Shown here one piece after another: positions 53,364 to 63,382 of a stretch of DNA of 64,000 nucleotides (its first letter is position 1; each line of letters starts with the position of its first letter). Below the pieces are notes generated by a model, which did not search any database, had not been told where the DNA came from, and saw only the letters and a list, made by a program, of their open reading frames with translations. The translations under genes were made by a program, and so were the position numbers. The stretch is from Oceanobacillus sp. J11TS1 (lineage in GTDB: Bacteria; Bacillota; Bacilli; Bacillales; Amphibacillaceae), in the NCBI RefSeq assembly GCF_018333215.1, contig NZ_BORO01000001.1:1-64000 (forward strand). The letters are read 5' to 3'.

Positions 53364-53918
53364 TTGAAATTGAATGAAATAAGAAATGAATTATCGGTTA
53401 GAGCTAAAAATGGGATAGGATTTTTATTATCAGCCACTGTTATTTGGTCAATTATTACAATTATATTTTTATTGCCTGTGGACATACAGCAAAAAAACAT
53501 ATTCATGCTTATTTCCACAGGAATTATGTTTCCTTTATCTATTGGGATGTCTGCGGTGATCAAAGCAGATTGGCAGTTAAAAGGGAATCCACTTGGCAAT
53601 TTGGGATTGATTTTTAATTTAGCTCAGCTTATCTATTTTCCAATTCTATTTTTTGGAATGATAACAACTCCAGAGAATGCGATTCTATTTTTTGCAATCA
53701 TAACAGGAGCACACCTTTTCCCTTATGGCTGGTTCTATCATGCAACGTCTTATTATATTATGGCACCAGTAATTGCAATTGTTACTATGATTTTAGGACT
53801 TTATTTAGATGGAGAGCATCTATGGGCTATACCCTTATCAGTTGCTATTCTTTTACTGCTGTTGATTATCTTCCTTACAATAGATTATAGGAAGAAACAA
53901 AATAAGCCTGTTTTGTGA
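53364..53918 (+). CDS. Membrane protein, DUF7010-like
   Basis: 184 residues from TTG 53364 with GGAGGGAGG before it; the in-frame TTG at 53340 lies upstream of that site. Six membrane helices. N-terminus I-R-N-E-L-S-V-R-A-K-N-G-I-G-F-L-L-S-A-T recalls the DUF7010 family, but this is from memory and weak. Function unknown. Confidence 0.6.
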   Translation: MKLNEIRNELSVRAKNGIGFLLSATVIWSIITIIFLLPVDIQQKNIFMLISTGIMFPLSIGMSAVIKADWQLKGNPLGNLGLIFNLAQLIYFPILFFGMITTPENAILFFAIITGAHLFPYGWFYHATSYYIMAPVIAIVTMILGLYLDGEHLWAIPLSVAILLLLLIIFLTIDYRKKQNKPVL

Positions 53919-53979
53919 TAATTAACTAGACACTGTATTCATAACAGATTTATTTTCATTCATTACCATTATCAATTAT

Positions 53980-54238
53980 TTAGGAAATTCAAATAGAGAT
54001 CCTGAATTATTCATACTTCCAATTTGAAGCCCAAATGCAAAAGATAAAGACTCGTTTTCAATTTTTAACCATAAAAATGCTGAAACAACACCTGCAGAAA
54101 ATAAAAAGGATGCAACCAAGAAAAAAATTGTTTTTGGGTAGACTTCTCACGTGCCCTTTTAAAAGCGTTAATTTCCAGATAATTTCCTTTATTCGCACTT
54201 AATCTCAAGATGTGAAACGCCTGCTTCGGACTGTTGAA
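53980..54238 (-). pseudogene. Remnant of a membrane protein gene
   Basis: On the minus strand S-P-K-Q-A-F-H-I-L-R-L-S-A-N-K-G, A-F-K-R-A-R-E-K, and after a frameshift T-I-F-F-L-V-A-S-F-L-F-S-A-G then F-G-L-Q-I-G-S-M-N-N-S-G. It looks like the C-terminal part of a helical membrane protein with no start. Family unknown. Confidence 0.5.
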
Positions 54239-54325
54239 TTATCCACTGTTACATGGGAATACTAATACTATTAAAAATAAGAAAAAATCTTTTCGTTTCC
54301 CAAAATATAAACCGGAGGCAAAACC

Positions 54326-54994
54326 ATGAAAGTACGAATGGAATGCACATACCAAACACCGAAAGGGATTGTTGCAGATTTTACCTCAGAGGAAATGTGT
54401 GCGTCAAAAGCTTTAAAAATCGTTGAGGATATGGAGAAAACCGGACGTATAAAAGGCATTGTATTCATCGATTTTCAGGAGCATACGTGGAGTTTAAAAG
54501 AACTACGCAAGCAGATGGAAGAGATTCAAACAGAGCCGCATGATGTGAAAGTTTATTTTGATGGGGGATTCAATCCTGAATCAAGCAATTCCGGGTTGGG
54601 TTGTGCCATCTATTATAAACAAAATGATAAATTTTTCCGCATACGAAAAAATGCATTGGTGGAAGAGCTTCTTTCGAATAATGAAGCGGAATACGCTGCA
54701 TTACACCTGGCACTGTCGGAAGTGGAGCAACTGGGTGTTCACCATCTGCCTGTTTCTTTTCATGGTGATTCCCAAGTTGTCGTGAATCAATTAAGGGGAG
54801 AATGGCCATGTTATGAAGAAGAATTGTCAAAATGGGCAGATCGAATTGAAAATAAAATCAATCAGTTAGGAATTTCCCCGGAGTACAAGCACATTTCGCG
54901 GAACAAAAATCGGGAAGCAGACCGGTTAGCTACCCAGGCACTAAATGGAATGGAAATAACAAGCAGAAAAGAAGTAGATTTCCCCCAGCTCTAG
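54326..54994 (+). CDS. RNase H-like protein with N-terminal extension
   Basis: 222 residues. A roughly 70-residue N-terminal extension precedes an RNase HI-type domain with all four acids: D79 in V-Y-F-D-G-G, E122 in N-N-E-A-E-Y, D148 in H-G-D-S-Q and D199 in R-E-A-D-R. Expected to cut RNA in RNA:DNA hybrids. Extended RNase H-like proteins of this kind occur in Bacillus (YpeP/YpdQ). AAACCGGAGGC site, own terminator. Confidence 0.88.
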   Translation: MKVRMECTYQTPKGIVADFTSEEMCASKALKIVEDMEKTGRIKGIVFIDFQEHTWSLKELRKQMEEIQTEPHDVKVYFDGGFNPESSNSGLGCAIYYKQNDKFFRIRKNALVEELLSNNEAEYAALHLALSEVEQLGVHHLPVSFHGDSQVVVNQLRGEWPCYEEELSKWADRIENKINQLGISPEYKHISRNKNREADRLATQALNGMEITSRKEVDFPQL

Positions 54995-55092
54995 CTAATA
55001 ATCGATACAAAGATTCTTGGCTGGTTCCTGATTATTGTAATGCACATTACCCTTAACCAGATTAGGGTCACGGCTTATAAAGAAAAGAACCA

Positions 55093-55128
55093 CAGAAAAA
55101 GCAGGAAAGGAACTTCCTGCTTTTTCTG
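55093..55128 (+). terminator. Strong intrinsic terminator
   Basis: CAGAAAAAGCAGGAA / TTCCTGCTTTTTCTG with a 6-base loop. Confidence 0.9.
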
Positions 55129-55222
55129 GAATTTACGGTTGGGTTACTTAGGACTGGTTAAGAGTATTCCGCTGATATTATTGTCCAAATAGTTGATATT
55201 GAACTGTCGGGAAAAGAAAAAT

Positions 55223-56559
55223 TCATTGATTAGGTATTGTATCTTTCGGAAAAAACCACAGAATAATAAAGGTTAATGTACCAATTAAAAATAAGCCTAA
55301 GAATACCGTATGAAATGCATGAGTTAGCCCTTCCTGCATCAAAGCTAGTGTATCAGGGGAAAGTGTTTCTCTCATACCTTCATTTAAGACCGCATCTGTA
55401 TTTGGTATATCCCCATCAATCGCTTGCCGCTGATAATATTGCTGCAGGCGCAAGTTCAGAATGCCGCCTAACAGAGCAGTACCAACCGCACTGCCAATAA
55501 CACGCATAAACATATTTAAAGATGTAGCCGATCCTCTTGCTTGCCAAGATACATTACTTTGAATGGCAACGATAAATGTTGTAGAAGTCAGTCCCATACC
55601 TATTCCAACAATGAAAGAACTGAAACCGGCATAAATGGGTCCTTTTTCTGCATCAAGCAGGAAAAAGAGAAATGTGCCGGCAAATAATGCAATACCGCCA
55701 AGAAATGCTGTTTTTCTAAAGCCAATCCGGAGTACCAAATGTCCGGCAGCAGTAGATGCAATTGGCCAGCCGATGGATAAGGTGCTCAATGTAAAACCGG
55801 CTACAAGCGCCGACTCTCCCATGACTCCCTGTACATAGGTAGGAAGGGAGCTGCTTAAGCCTAAAATAATCATACCTGAGAGTAAGGTAGCGATATTGGC
55901 AACGACCATTAATTTGTTTTTCCATAAATATAAAGGCATCATTGGTACGGTGCATCTTTTCTCCTGCCAAATAAATAAGGAGATGCAAATGGCAAACAGT
56001 CCGAGCAGTCCGAGTGTTTCCGGTGACAGCCAAGCCCAATTTGTCCCCGCCTATTCATCCAGAATATCCAAGCCCAATCAGTGTATTGTACAATGATTCC
56101 TCCCAGAAGTGGACCGGCAACGGAGGAAATTCCCCAGACACTTGCTAAATACCCCTGCACTTTGGCACGTTCCTCTAAATTATACATATCTCCGACCATG
56201 GTTGTTACCATCGGATGGACAGCACCGGCACCTAACCCTTGAATAAACCGAAAGACAATAAGGGCAGTCATTGTTTCCGCTAATCCGCATAATAATGAAC
56301 CAATCAAAAAGATAACGACACCGATAACAAAGATTGGTTTGCGGCCAAATAAGTCGGCGAGTTTGCCGTATATCATCGTGGTGACTGCCTGCATTAATAA
56401 AAAACTGGAAAAGACCCAGCTATACAACGTGAATCCGCCTAAATCGGACACGATGTTAGGCATCGCTGTAGCAATAATTGTTCCTTCAATAGCCGACATA
56501 AACATAGATAATACGAGGGAAATAAGTACGATAGGTCGTTTTGTTTGTTTATGTATCAT
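55223..56559 (-). pseudogene. DHA2-type MFS drug exporter with internal deletion
   Basis: The 5' part (from ATG 56559) encodes helices 1-6 with D-L-F-G-R-K-P and ends at T-D-W-A-W-I-F-W-M-N, then runs out of frame. The 3' frame resumes at N-W-A-W-L-S-P-E-T-L-G and carries the last helices to 55223. Compared with 14-helix DHA2 exporters, the stretch after W-M-N (roughly 70 residues or more) is missing. Inactive unless the halves act separately. Confidence 0.85.
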
Positions 56560-56778
56560 TGGTTTTCCTTCCTTTACTTCAATAATCTGTTTCTATTGTT
56601 AACACTTCTGATAAGCGGAAGTTTTCTGGCTATCGGAAATTACTGCGAGTGAAAGCAATATCCTATTAATTAGTTTAATTGTAGCAGATGTCTTCTTATG
56701 TCGGAAACAGAACGCTAGTTTAATAGTCTGCTCTTATATAGTTCAAAGTGCTACAACCGCAAGAGAGGGATTGAATCG

Positions 56779-57318
56779 TTGCATGGTAAACTGCCGGAAG
56801 TGAAATTAAGAAAGTTAAACCTAGAGGATGCAGAAGATCGTTACAGATGGTGCTTAGATAAAGAGGTTACGCGATATTTAAATGCTCCAGATACCTATCC
56901 GCCATTCACTATGGAAGAGACAAAAAGTTGGATTCAAAAATGTATAGATAAATCAAACGGTTATGAACAAAAAGCTATTTTAACGGGGGAAGGACAGCAT
57001 ATTGGCTGGGTAGATTTAAAAAATATAGATACATTCAATCAACAGGCTGAACTGGGAATTACGATTGGGGAAAGAACTTTTTGGGGGAAAGGGTATGGGA
57101 TGGCTGCTTTGATGGCTATGCTGCATTGGGGATTTCAAGAATTAAATCTCCATAAAATATGGTTAAGGGTAGATATCGATAACCAAAGGGCGATTACATC
57201 TTATAAAAGAACTGGTTTTGTTGAAGAAGGCATTCTGCGAGAAGATCGAAAAAGAGGTGATGGATTTGTTGACCGATTAAGAATGAGCATCCTTGGATCG
57301 GAATTTTTAAAGTTGTAA
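56779..57318 (+). CDS. GNAT acetyltransferase, RimJ/RimL type
   Basis: 179 residues from TTG 56779 behind AGAGAGGGA. Acetyl-CoA motif in G-I-T-I-G-E-R-T-F-W-G-K-G-Y-G-M-A-A and N-Q-R-A-I-T-S-Y-K-R-T-G-F. The RimJ/RimL-like N-alpha or ribosomal-protein acetylase subgroup; the substrate is unknown. Ends at a hairpin shared with a convergent gene. Confidence 0.85.
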   Translation: MHGKLPEVKLRKLNLEDAEDRYRWCLDKEVTRYLNAPDTYPPFTMEETKSWIQKCIDKSNGYEQKAILTGEGQHIGWVDLKNIDTFNQQAELGITIGERTFWGKGYGMAALMAMLHWGFQELNLHKIWLRVDIDNQRAITSYKRTGFVEEGILREDRKRGDGFVDRLRMSILGSEFLKL

Positions 57319-57382
57319 TACATCTAAAGTGGTTGAGCGAGCCCTATGCATAACTTAGATTTTTCTTTTATTAAAAAAGTCA

Positions 57383-57404
57383 AAAGGGCTATTTACAGCC
57401 CTTT
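57383..57404. terminator. Convergent terminator
   Basis: AAAGGGCT-(6)-AGCCCTTT with T-rich ends on both sides, between the GNAT and the minus-strand gene. Confidence 0.75.
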
Positions 57405-57411
57405 ATAGTTT

Positions 57412-57762
57412 TTAAGCCAACTCAATCCTATAAACCCCACGATCAGTAGTAATAAAAAATTTCTCCCCATTAAATTCATATAGGGAATTATCTTGGAGAG
57501 GGATTTCATAATTGGATGATGGAAGCGGCTCGTTGCTCATTGTAGTGAATGTTTCAATTTGGCCGTCTCCGTGTAAAAGTAAGCTGTGTTTCGGTACATA
57601 ATCATCGAGTCTGCGCGTGTTCTGGCCATAGGATATATTGCGCAGATTCATTACTGTTTGATCGACATCATCCATTTCATGTTTTGTAATCTTAATCGTT
57701 CTTCCGCTCCATTGTTGAATCAATGCATTAAACTCCTCAATTGATAAAAAACCAGGCTCCAT
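57412..57762 (-). CDS. Hypothetical small protein
   Basis: 116 residues from ATG 57762 with AGGAGGAG; a start at 57798 would lie before the site. Mixed alpha/beta with S-I-E-E-F-N-A-L-I-Q-Q-W and a late I-T-T-D-R-G-V-Y-R-I. No family recognised. Confidence 0.6.
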   Translation of the reverse strand: MEPGFLSIEEFNALIQQWSGRTIKITKHEMDDVDQTVMNLRNISYGQNTRRLDDYVPKHSLLLHGDGQIETFTTMSNEPLPSSNYEIPLQDNSLYEFNGEKFFITTDRGVYRIELA

Positions 57763-57833
57763 AGAACTCCTCCTAAGTATAATTTTTCCTAATACCATGG
57801 AAATATGCGAATAAATAAAGGTAAGTCAACATG

Positions 57834-57869
57834 ACGAAGCGATTCAATGGTTAAATTGAATCGCTTCGT
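57834..57869. other. Stable hairpin downstream of the yfhD-like gene
   Basis: ACGAAGCGATTCAA / TTGAATCGCTTCGT with an 8-base loop. No T-run on either side, so it is more likely an mRNA-protecting hairpin or a weak terminator. Confidence 0.6.
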
Positions 57870-57874
57870 ACTGC

Positions 57875-58045
57875 TTATTTTTTGCGTGCTCGTTTATCGG
57901 CAGCTCGACTTCTTGCTTGAGCTACCCTATCATCCGCATCAGCAAACTCATCTGAAAATTCGACATCTATCCCATCTGATATCTGATTTTTAGGAGTTTG
58001 TGATAAATAATTATTTTTTCTCTTCTTATGCTCATCTCTACCCAT
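57875..58045 (-). CDS. YfhD-family protein
   Basis: 56 residues, ATG 58045 behind AGAGGAGTG. Opens M-G-R-D-E-H-K-K and contains L-S-Q-T-P-K-N and D-G-I-D-V-E-F-S-D-E, diagnostic of YfhD, a small hydrophilic protein of spore-formers sometimes listed with minor SASPs. It is missed if only ORFs longer than 60 codons are considered. Confidence 0.85.
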   Translation of the reverse strand: MGRDEHKKRKNNYLSQTPKNQISDGIDVEFSDEFADADDRVAQARSRAADKRARKK

Positions 58046-58309
58046 CTGAATCACTCCTCTGCTTAAACAAGTTGTTTGGACAAGGCAGATTAAAATTCAA
58101 GCTCTTTAAGTGGCGGCAACCGTGGTTACCACAGACCACAAAAAAATGTGTGTAATGATGTACACATCTGTATTTTTGACAGATTTGCTATACTTATTCA
58201 TATTTATTACTCGTACTTTTATACCGAGAAGAATTTTTTATATGATACATGTTTAGAAATACGAATAGGAAGGAAAAGAAGTAAAAAGAGACAGCGAGGT
58301 GAAATATGA

Positions 58310-58507
58310 ATGGGTAATGAAAGTAAGCGTTCTGTAAAGGACGAAAATCCAAATGGGCATATAGAGAGAAGAACGAAGCTGGATGAACAGAAGGAACAAA
58401 AATTTGTAGATGATATCCCGATGGAAGATTTAAAAATAGAAGCGCGGGATGAGAAGAAAAAGACGAAAACGAAGGATGCTTCCCAAAGTGAAAGGAAGTA
58501 TGAATAG
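58310..58507 (+). CDS. Small hydrophilic protein
   Basis: 65 residues, almost entirely charged (Glu/Lys/Asp), no hydrophobic core. Site GAGGTGAAA before the ATG, and a terminator follows. Possibly a spore or desiccation-related disordered protein; no family recognised. Confidence 0.55.
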   Translation: MGNESKRSVKDENPNGHIERRTKLDEQKEQKFVDDIPMEDLKIEARDEKKKTKTKDASQSERKYE

Positions 58508-58533
58508 GAAAAAAAGAGTGTAGAAGAGAAGGA

Positions 58534-58562
58534 AAGACCTTAAGCGCAGTGCTTAGGGTCTT
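58534..58562 (+). terminator. Intrinsic terminator-like hairpin
   Basis: AAGACCTTAAGC / GCTTAGGGTCTT with a 5-base loop. Confidence 0.65.
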
Positions 58563-58642
58563 CATAGACTTTTGACAAAATACATATTTAAAAGGTAAGC
58601 ATGTATTCAAAGAACGCATCTGAATAAAATATAATATAGTGG

Positions 58643-59989
58643 TTATGCTATTTTCGGTTTCTTCACTGACACCACCTGGTCAAAGCTAGCATGTTTTTCT
58701 CGAACGGTGATAAAGGAAATAGCGCCAAGAAGGCTCGGTATTGCAAAGGCCATAAATGCATGCTGCGGGTCTAAATTAGATGTCAGTAACAAGGCAATGG
58801 CTACTGGTGCCATAATTCCTCCAATTCTTCCAACACCGACAGCTATACTTAATCCGGTCGTACGAATTTCCCTTGGATAAAATTCGGAAATATACGGGTT
58901 GACTAAATTTTGTGTTCCAACTGTACAAGCCCCCGTTAATGTAATGATAAAATATAATAACAGAGAATTTGTTGTGACACTTAATAAAACAAAACATAGA
59001 GCTCCGGTAAAAAACATAGCAATTAATACAAAACGATGCCCCAGTCGGCCGACCAATATGCCGCCGAATATGGATCCGGAAATTTGGCCGACTGCCAGCA
59101 TGAGGTTAAAGGATAAGCTGGATGTAAGGCCGTGTCCTGAGTCAACCATTATTTGCGGGAGCCAGGTTGTTAATCCTGAAATAACCAGCATGGAGCAAGT
59201 GACGGCAATCCAAAATGCCAATGTACTGCTGGTTCTTTTATTTGAAAAGACCTTTTTAATGGGTGATTCTTTAGTGCCTTCTGTAAACGTGTCATATTCA
59301 AAGTTATCTGTGCCTTGATAGTTACCGTCAGGATCCACTTTATTAAGGATTTCTGCAATTTTATCGCCTTTTTTCCGTAATAGATAATAGGAAACAGATT
59401 CTGGAAATTGTTTTAGGAACCATGGCAAAGCCAAAAGGGGAATAATGCTAATCCAATATAACAATCTCCAGCCAAGCATCTCCATTAAAAACATTCCGAT
59501 TAATGAAGCGATAATCGCCCCAATAGAATAGCCGCAATACATCGTAGCAATCGTTAATGCCCGCTTCTTCACAGGGGAATACTCTCCCATCATAGCTACC
59601 AGAATCGGCATTATTCCGCCCAGCCCTAAAGCAGCGATTACACGCATAACCATAAATAGTGTAGCGTTTTGCGTAAAGCCAGCTAAGAAGGTAAAAATAC
59701 TAAATAGAGCTAAGCAAATAGCTATCGCCTTCTTTCGCCCGATAAGATCCGAAATCGAACCCAGTAGAAAAGTGCCAACCATAGTACTGACAAGGGTATA
59801 GCTGCTTATTGCTCCAGCCTCAACTCGGCTGATTCCAAAGTCTTCCATCATTAATGGCAGACCAATTCCGTAAATAGCAACGTCAAACCCATCAAAAGCA
59901 ATGGCGAAAAAGCACCAAAGAAAAATAAGCAGATGAAATTTATTGAATTTACTGTTCCCTAAAACCTGTGTTGTTTGAACCGTCCGCAT
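58643..59989 (-). CDS. MFS transporter, aromatic acid:H+ symporter (AAHS) type
   Basis: 448 residues, 12 helices. Helix 1 has F-D-G-F-D-V, the AAHS D-G-x-D motif, and the loop after helix 2 shows G-S-I-S-D-L-I-G-R-K-K. The family includes BenK, PcaK and the Bacillus niacin transporter NaiP; the substrate here cannot be named. Single gene with AGAGAGGGAG site. Confidence 0.88.
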   Translation of the reverse strand: MRTVQTTQVLGNSKFNKFHLLIFLWCFFAIAFDGFDVAIYGIGLPLMMEDFGISRVEAGAISSYTLVSTMVGTFLLGSISDLIGRKKAIAICLALFSIFTFLAGFTQNATLFMVMRVIAALGLGGIMPILVAMMGEYSPVKKRALTIATMYCGYSIGAIIASLIGMFLMEMLGWRLLYWISIIPLLALPWFLKQFPESVSYYLLRKKGDKIAEILNKVDPDGNYQGTDNFEYDTFTEGTKESPIKKVFSNKRTSSTLAFWIAVTCSMLVISGLTTWLPQIMVDSGHGLTSSLSFNLMLAVGQISGSIFGGILVGRLGHRFVLIAMFFTGALCFVLLSVTTNSLLLYFIITLTGACTVGTQNLVNPYISEFYPREIRTTGLSIAVGVGRIGGIMAPVAIALLLTSNLDPQHAFMAFAIPSLLGAISFITVREKHASFDQVVSVKKPKIA

Positions 59990-60258
59990 GTTAAAAAACT
60001 CCCTCTCTTTTTCGTAATGTAATGATTAAACAGAATGTTATCATGAAAAAGAGGTTATAAGGTAATTGTAAAAATGTATCGTTTGCTATAGGAATAAACT
60101 ATATGCAAGGAGGGTTTCTTCTTAGCAACGGGATGTATCTGCTGTCCGGCTTTTGAGAGGAAATAAAACCTTGGATTTGTATCAGTAGAGGGAAGGGGCG
60201 GAGAGATATGCAGACTTCCTGAAGGACTGGCGATATCATTGAAATAAAGAATAAAAAA

Positions 60259-60307
60259 GAAAAGAATCTATTTTGAAAAAAGCTTTGTTCGAAAATGGAT
60301 TCTTTTC
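60259..60307 (+). terminator. Hairpin in the 59990-60397 gap
   Basis: GAAAAGAATC / GATTCTTTTC with a long loop; it resembles the hairpins at 276 and 2639. The rest of the gap has a 17-codon ORF behind AAGGAGGG and a GC-rich GCGGCCGCCGG; neither is interpreted. Confidence 0.55.
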
Positions 60308-60397
60308 CTGGGAGGTTGGATTAAAATTCCTCTATATTGAATAATCAATTGAAGCGGCCGCCGGTAGTTAAACTTTTAAGAAATTCAACCGATTTTA

Positions 60398-60835
60398 TTA
60401 CATTCGTACAATCACTGCTCCGCCGCCGCTTCCTTGAACGCATTTCGTATCTTCTTGGCTTTGCAATGATTGCAGCAACTGATTATTCTGTGCAATTAAT
60501 TGATTAAGCTGATCCATTTGTTTCCTGAGATTAACCATCATGTGCATCATGTATTGCATATCTGAAGATGCACCATGATAAGAGCTGGCAGGGTATGCCG
60601 GATAGGTTTTGTATGGACTGCTTCCTGACCGTTGGCTGGTTGTAGACTGGGCAGGGAGTGTATATCCTGGTGACGTACCTGAACCATAATTGGCACCTTG
60701 AATGTGCGGTTCTGTACCTGTATTCTGCGCTTGGTTGCTGCTAAATGGACTTTGATATTCATCTTGTTGGATATTATCGCCCTGGTTTTGACGATAAGGA
60801 TGCCAACCAGGCGAATATGGATTGTGAAAAGACAT
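60398..60835 (-). CDS. Gln/Ser/Tyr-rich coat-like protein
   Basis: 145 residues from ATG 60835 with AAAGGAGG; the ATG at 60853 precedes the site. N-terminal Pro/Tyr/Gln-rich, low complexity; a C-terminal Met/Gln-rich helix (L-R-K-Q-M-D-Q-L-N-Q-L) and a terminal C-V-Q-G-S-G-G-G-A-V-I-V-R. Composition and helix recall Bacillus spore-coat or germination proteins (inference). It neighbours two glycosyltransferases. Confidence 0.6.
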   Translation of the reverse strand: MSFHNPYSPGWHPYRQNQGDNIQQDEYQSPFSSNQAQNTGTEPHIQGANYGSGTSPGYTLPAQSTTSQRSGSSPYKTYPAYPASSYHGASSDMQYMMHMMVNLRKQMDQLNQLIAQNNQLLQSLQSQEDTKCVQGSGGGAVIVRM

Positions 60836-61034
60836 CCGTAAACCTCCTTTCATCCTACACCCAGTCTATTCGCCTTTTCTTTCCGTGTGTGCAACTATTC
60901 AAAAAAGATGGATGTCCTGCAGCATTCCGTAATCTGGCTGAGTACACTTATGATTTACGTCATGAGAGGTTCAATGTTTCCAATTGCTTTTTCGCATCAT
61001 ATATTACTATATCTTGTTTATTGGTGGTGTAGAT

Positions 61035-62126
61035 ATGGTAAAGATAAGTCTTTGTATGATTGTTAAAAATGAAGAGGAGGTGCTGCGGCAATGTTTGGAT
61101 AGTGTAAATGCACTCTCTGATGAAATCATCATTGTCGATACAGGATCAACAGATAAAACGAAGCAAATCGCACGTGAGTATACGGATAAAGTCCTTGATT
61201 TCAAATGGATAGATGACTTTTCAGCTGCACGAAACTTTGCTTTTGAGCAAGCAACCTTACCGTATATATTGTGGCTGGATGCGGATGACGTTTTAAAAGA
61301 GGAAGACCAGAAAAAGTTTAAAAAGCTGAAAGAAGAGCTGGATGATTCGGTTGATGCTGTTTCCATGCTGTATCATATTGCCTTCGATGAATTTGGTCAT
61401 CCAACCTTTAGCTATCGAAGAAATCGCTTGGTAAAACGTGATCGTAACTTTAAGTGGATAGGTCCTGTTCATGAGTATTTAGAGGTATATGGGAATATTA
61501 TTTCATCAGATATTGCTGTGACACATCGTAAGGCCGATAAATCCGGTACCGTTACAGCGAATGATTGGAATTTGAAAATTTATGAAAAAAGATTGGAAAA
61601 AGGAGAAGAATTCAGTTCAAGAGATTTATTTTATTATGCAAATGAATTAAAAGATCACCGTTCTTATCAGAAAGCGGTTAGTTATTACCATGAGTTTTTA
61701 GCAACAAGAAAAGGTTGGGTGGAAGATGAGATTCGTGCGTGTATAAATATGGCAGAATGTTACCGAATGTTAGGGGATGCGGAAAAAGAGATTGAGGCAC
61801 TTGCGCTGTCCATTGCCTATGATGTTCCACGGCCTGAAGTTTCCTGTCGAATAGGGGATTTATATAAGGAGAAGAATCTATTTCGAAAAGCAATTATTTG
61901 GTATCGGCTGGCAGCAGAAATTGAACTCGGAGACCACCAGGGATTTCAACAACGCAGCTATGCAACCTGGTACCCGCACTTGCAGCTCTGTGTTTGTTAT
62001 TGGCAGATAGGAGAGAAAGATTTAGCTGCAGAACATCATCAAAAAGCAAAATTCTACCGACCATATGATAGCCAGGTGCAATACAATGAAAGATTCTTTA
62101 AAGAATATAAAGAAAATAACAGCTGA
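61035..62126 (+). CDS. Glycosyltransferase family 2 with TPR-like C-terminus
   Basis: 363 residues from ATG 61035 (site GGTGGTGTAG); an in-frame start at 60984 has no site. Starts I-S-L-C-M-I-V-K-N-E-E, with D-T-G-S-T-D and the DxD W-L-D-A-D-D. The C-terminal half has TPR-like helices. Related proteins glycosylate peptides (SunS) or cell-surface proteins. Convergent with a second GT of the same architecture at 62304. Confidence 0.85.
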   Translation: MVKISLCMIVKNEEEVLRQCLDSVNALSDEIIIVDTGSTDKTKQIAREYTDKVLDFKWIDDFSAARNFAFEQATLPYILWLDADDVLKEEDQKKFKKLKEELDDSVDAVSMLYHIAFDEFGHPTFSYRRNRLVKRDRNFKWIGPVHEYLEVYGNIISSDIAVTHRKADKSGTVTANDWNLKIYEKRLEKGEEFSSRDLFYYANELKDHRSYQKAVSYYHEFLATRKGWVEDEIRACINMAECYRMLGDAEKEIEALALSIAYDVPRPEVSCRIGDLYKEKNLFRKAIIWYRLAAEIELGDHQGFQQRSYATWYPHLQLCVCYWQIGEKDLAAEHHQKAKFYRPYDSQVQYNERFFKEYKENNS

Positions 62127-62183
62127 GATAATTTGTGAAAAAAGGAGGGGAAAATGAATTTGAAATAGACAGTTATAAAAACG

Positions 62184-62212
62184 GGAAAAAGGATTATTGG
62201 AATCCTTTTTCC
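62184..62212 (+). terminator. Terminator of the glycosyltransferase gene
   Basis: GGAAAAAGGAT / ATCCTTTTTCC with a 7-base loop. Confidence 0.65.
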
Positions 62213-62303
62213 AATTTAATAGGTTTTTAGCACAGTGCTCATAAGTATAAAGCTAGCATAGATGCGGATAGACGGCTGATGCAACCAGCCTATATAACAT
62301 GTT

Positions 62304-63338
62304 TCAACTTCTCTCTCCATCGTCTGTTGCTTTTAATTTCTCTGAACAGATATTTTTATAGTGCATAGCTCGGAAACTTCCGACACCTTTAAGAATTAAA
62401 TAGTCAGGGTGATGTTCGCCGAGCTCCAGGCATTTTTCAAAGCATGTTTTTGCGTTTTGGTAATCCGATTGGTGAAGGAGAATCAATCCTTTATAAAAAT
62501 GTAAATCAACGTAATCCGGATAAAGAAGCAGCGCTTTCTCGATACCTGGCAGTGCCTGATTCATGCTGTTGGTCTGAATTAATATGTCGTATTTCAGCTT
62601 ATAATGAACGGAAGGAGGTTTTTTCCCAATCAGTAAAAAATTAAAAATAGATTGATTGACATATTCAAGCGCCAGTTTATATTCTTTAAGGCGATAGTGC
62701 TCGCTGGCCAGATGATATTCAACCCAAGGACTGTGCATTTCCTTTTTTGCTTCCAATTTCAGTATCTTTTTATTGCGGATGGATTTATTTTTGGCTTTTG
62801 TTATTTCATCAATATAACCGTAATGAAGGATAGGCATATCGATTATATCTGTTGTCAGCTTCTCGGGCTCTCCATCTAATGTTTCGTGAATCCGGTTAAT
62901 AAATTGAATACCTTGGTGGTTGCGGAATAAGCGGGGCTGGTGGTGGGTATAGGAGTCGTGATTTAGAGCATCTAAGTGTTCCCCTATAAAATTGGTTATT
63001 GGCAGAAACAGCAAATTAGCTTGCTTGTTTTTTAATATTTCCTTGTAGAATTCCGGATTCTGTATATCTAAACATTCATCTGCATCCAGCCATAATATCC
63101 ATTCTCCCGTTGCTTTAGCTAACCCTTCATTTCTTGCATTTGCAAAATGTTGATCCCATGGATAATGAAAAATTTTTGAATGGAATTTCTTTGCAATGTC
63201 GATGGTGTTATCAGTAGAACCTGTATCGACTATAATAATTTCTTCTGCAAAATCCTGTACGCTGGATAAACATTTTTCAAGGAAGGCTCCTTCATTTTTG
63301 ACAATCATACATAGTGTAATCATTGGTATTGTTTTCAC
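62304..63338 (-). CDS. Glycosyltransferase family 2 with TPR C-terminus (second)
   Basis: 344 residues. I-T-L-C-M-I-V-K-N-E-G and V-D-T-G-S-T-D, DxD in W-L-D-A-D-E-C. C-terminal TPR helices (Y-K-L-A-L-E-Y-V-N-Q-S, Y-Q-N-A-K-T-C-F-E-K-C-L). Same domain plan as 61035 but clearly diverged. Good AGGAGGAAAATG site. It is downstream of the 63862 gene on the same strand (44 bp). Confidence 0.85.
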   Translation of the reverse strand: MKTIPMITLCMIVKNEGAFLEKCLSSVQDFAEEIIIVDTGSTDNTIDIAKKFHSKIFHYPWDQHFANARNEGLAKATGEWILWLDADECLDIQNPEFYKEILKNKQANLLFLPITNFIGEHLDALNHDSYTHHQPRLFRNHQGIQFINRIHETLDGEPEKLTTDIIDMPILHYGYIDEITKAKNKSIRNKKILKLEAKKEMHSPWVEYHLASEHYRLKEYKLALEYVNQSIFNFLLIGKKPPSVHYKLKYDILIQTNSMNQALPGIEKALLLYPDYVDLHFYKGLILLHQSDYQNAKTCFEKCLELGEHHPDYLILKGVGSFRAMHYKNICSEKLKATDDGERS

Positions 63339-63382
63339 TTCATTTTCCTCCTGGTCTGGGAAGTTGATTTTATAAAAATGCT

